DNA from: Thermodesulfobium acidiphilum
Lineage (GTDB): Bacteria; Thermodesulfobiota; Thermodesulfobiia; Thermodesulfobiales; Thermodesulfobiaceae
Direction: 5' to 3'
DNA length: 64,000 nucleotides
Assembly: GCF_003057965.1 (NCBI RefSeq)
Contig: NZ_CP020921.1
Location: 1,065,001 to 1,129,000, forward strand
Shown: positions 62,857-64,000 of the stretch, in pieces
Layout of the letters: each line of letters starts with the position of its first letter
How positions within the stretch are numbered: the first letter of the stretch is position 1
Translations under genes and position numbers: made by a program
The notes under the pieces: model-generated
Database searches by the model: none
Seen by the model: only the letters and a program-made list of their open reading frames with translations
What the model was told of the DNA's origin: nothing

Positions 62857-64000
62857 TTACTTCATCATCAAAAAAGATTTGTAAGCTTTATAGGTTTCAT
62901 ACAAATCAGCCTTTGAAGCTATTTCAAACGGAGAATGCATGGAAATTAAAGCAGGACCGCAATCGAGGGTTTCAATGTTATGCTTTGAAATATACTTTGC
63001 AATTGTTCCACCACCACCTTCATCTACCTTACCAAGCTCTGCAATTTGCCAGATTACGTTATCCCTATTAAAAGCTTCCTTAACTTTAGCGACAAATTCA
63101 GTATTTGCATCGTTTGAGTAATATTTTCCTCCATGCCCTGTAAATTTTGTTATAACTACACCGTTATTTATATAAGCTGCATTGTCAGTTTCATGAACTT
63201 CTTTGTACATTGGGTTGACTGCAGCACTAACATCAGCAGATAAGCACTGTGAGCTTTTAAAGAAATTTAAGATGTTTGCAAAGGTTGGTTCTATCCCCTT
63301 TCTTTTCAAAATTTCTATAACTATATCGTATACAAAACTTGACTGAGCAGAGGTATTGCCTTCAGAACCGATCTCTTCCTTATCAACCATAAGTAATACC
63401 TGAGTCTTGTCAGAGATTTCCACATCAAAAAAGGCCATCAAGGATGCATATGCACATATTCTATCATCTTGGCCATATGCCCCTACCAAGCTCCTATCAA
63501 AACCTAAATCGCGAGGTTCAAAGGCTGGCACAGCTTGGATTTCAGCACTTACAAAATCTTCTTCCACAATTTTATACCTTTCATAAAGATAATTTAATAT
63601 GTTCAGCTTTATCTGATCTTTTTCTTCTTCTGAGAATGGAATAGATCCACAAATTATATTTAATTTATTAGCATCAAATGCCTCCTTTGTAACCTTTTCA
63701 TCAATAACCTTTTTTGAAAGGTGTGGCAAAAGATCTGGTATTACAAATATAGGGTCATCAAGTTCTTCACCAATATTAATTTCTAAAGTCTCTTTATTTG
63801 ACTTTACCATAAAAATGTGCAAAGAGATTGGAATGTTTAACCACTGATATTTTTTTATTCCTCCATAGTAATGAGTGTGAAACAAACCCAGACCGCTATC
63901 TTCAAACAAAGGATTTTGTTTTAAGTCAATTCTTGGCGCATCAATATGACTGGCAATCATTTTCATGCCAAAATCTTCTGAAAGCCTAATCAGGGCAACA
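62857..64000 (-). CDS. M18-type zinc aminopeptidase (partial at right edge)
   Basis: The open frame runs to the last bases of the window, reading VALIRLSEDFG before an internal Met, so the true start lies beyond 64000. Metal-site motifs of the M18 aminopeptidase I family are present: ASHIDAPRIDLK, MVDKEEIGSEGNTSAQS and DVSAAVNPMY, with a later zinc histidine in ISMHSPFEIASKADL. It removes N-terminal residues from peptides in the cytoplasm, usually as a dodecamer. It converges with glnE, ending two bases after it. Confidence 0.9.
   Translation of the reverse strand, partial: VALIRLSEDFGMKMIASHIDAPRIDLKQNPLFEDSGLGLFHTHYYGGIKKYQWLNIPISLHIFMVKSNKETLEINIGEELDDPIFVIPDLLPHLSKKVIDEKVTKEAFDANKLNIICGSIPFSEEEKDQIKLNILNYLYERYKIVEEDFVSAEIQAVPAFEPRDLGFDRSLVGAYGQDDRICAYASLMAFFDVEISDKTQVLLMVDKEEIGSEGNTSAQSSFVYDIVIEILKRKGIEPTFANILNFFKSSQCLSADVSAAVNPMYKEVHETDNAAYINNGVVITKFTGHGGKYYSNDANTEFVAKVKEAFNRDNVIWQIAELGKVDEGGGGTIAKYISKHNIETLDCGPALISMHSPFEIASKADLYETYKAYKSFLMMK

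Overview
This 64 kb window is AT-rich chromosomal DNA from a thermophile-like, diderm anaerobe. The envelope genes are Gram-negative in type: an LpxL/HtrB-like lipid A acyltransferase, a TolC-like channel, and a porin anchored by an S-layer homology domain. Periplasmic formate dehydrogenases, a P-type glycine cleavage system with split P protein and heavy use of c-di-GMP proteins fit a Thermodesulfobium-like lineage. That assignment is inference from gene content and base composition; no marker in the window proves it.

Layout. Positions 1-900 hold the start of a probable TetR-type regulator (cut by the window edge) and two tRNA-Leu genes flanking a small unknown gene. 0.9-10.4 kb holds a PAS/GAF/EAL signalling protein, thrS, tRNA-Val, a PAS-GGDEF gene broken by one in-frame UGA, two metallo-beta-lactamase-fold hydrolases and rarA. 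10.5-17.2 kb is a panE gene followed by a tightly packed TolC/MacA/ABC exporter operon. 17.2-27.4 kb carries two paralogous, Tat-exported, membrane-anchored formate dehydrogenases (alpha, beta, cytochrome b) on the minus strand with fdhE between them. One alpha subunit has cysteine at the metal-ligand position. The other has an in-frame UGA there and is a selenoprotein. 27.6-37 kb is a long minus-strand operon: pyrD, dtd, rdgB, gcvT, gcvH, gcvPA, gcvPB, lipM-like, lipA, lpd, i.e. glycine cleavage plus its lipoylation machinery. 37-45 kb has tRNA-Pro, a FmdB zinc ribbon, a YuiH-like molybdopterin oxidoreductase, a DUF445 protein, a ThiF/MoeB-like E1 protein, a secreted serpin with a secreted partner of unknown function, and the SLH porin with a strong promoter. 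45-51 kb has a two-helix ferritin-like protein, an EamA transporter, a GerMN/amidase envelope operon, the lipid A acyltransferase and a CoA-binding protein.

51-57 kb is an accessory segment: tmRNA (ssrA) immediately followed by a Type III restriction-modification system. Between mod and res lies the wreck of a third gene, the N-terminus of an AlbA_2-type DNA-binding protein joined out of frame to its own probable C-terminal tail. The mod gene also contains a short AT-rich repeat tract that looks inserted. 57-64 kb returns to core genes: a PAS-GGDEF protein, murI, glnE and an M18 aminopeptidase that runs off the right edge.

The most interesting signals are the Sec/Cys formate dehydrogenase pair with different upstream regulatory structures, the decayed third gene of the Type III system, the UGA-interrupted GGDEF gene, and the serpin with its secreted neighbour. 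No CRISPR array, complete insertion sequence, prophage or riboswitch was seen.
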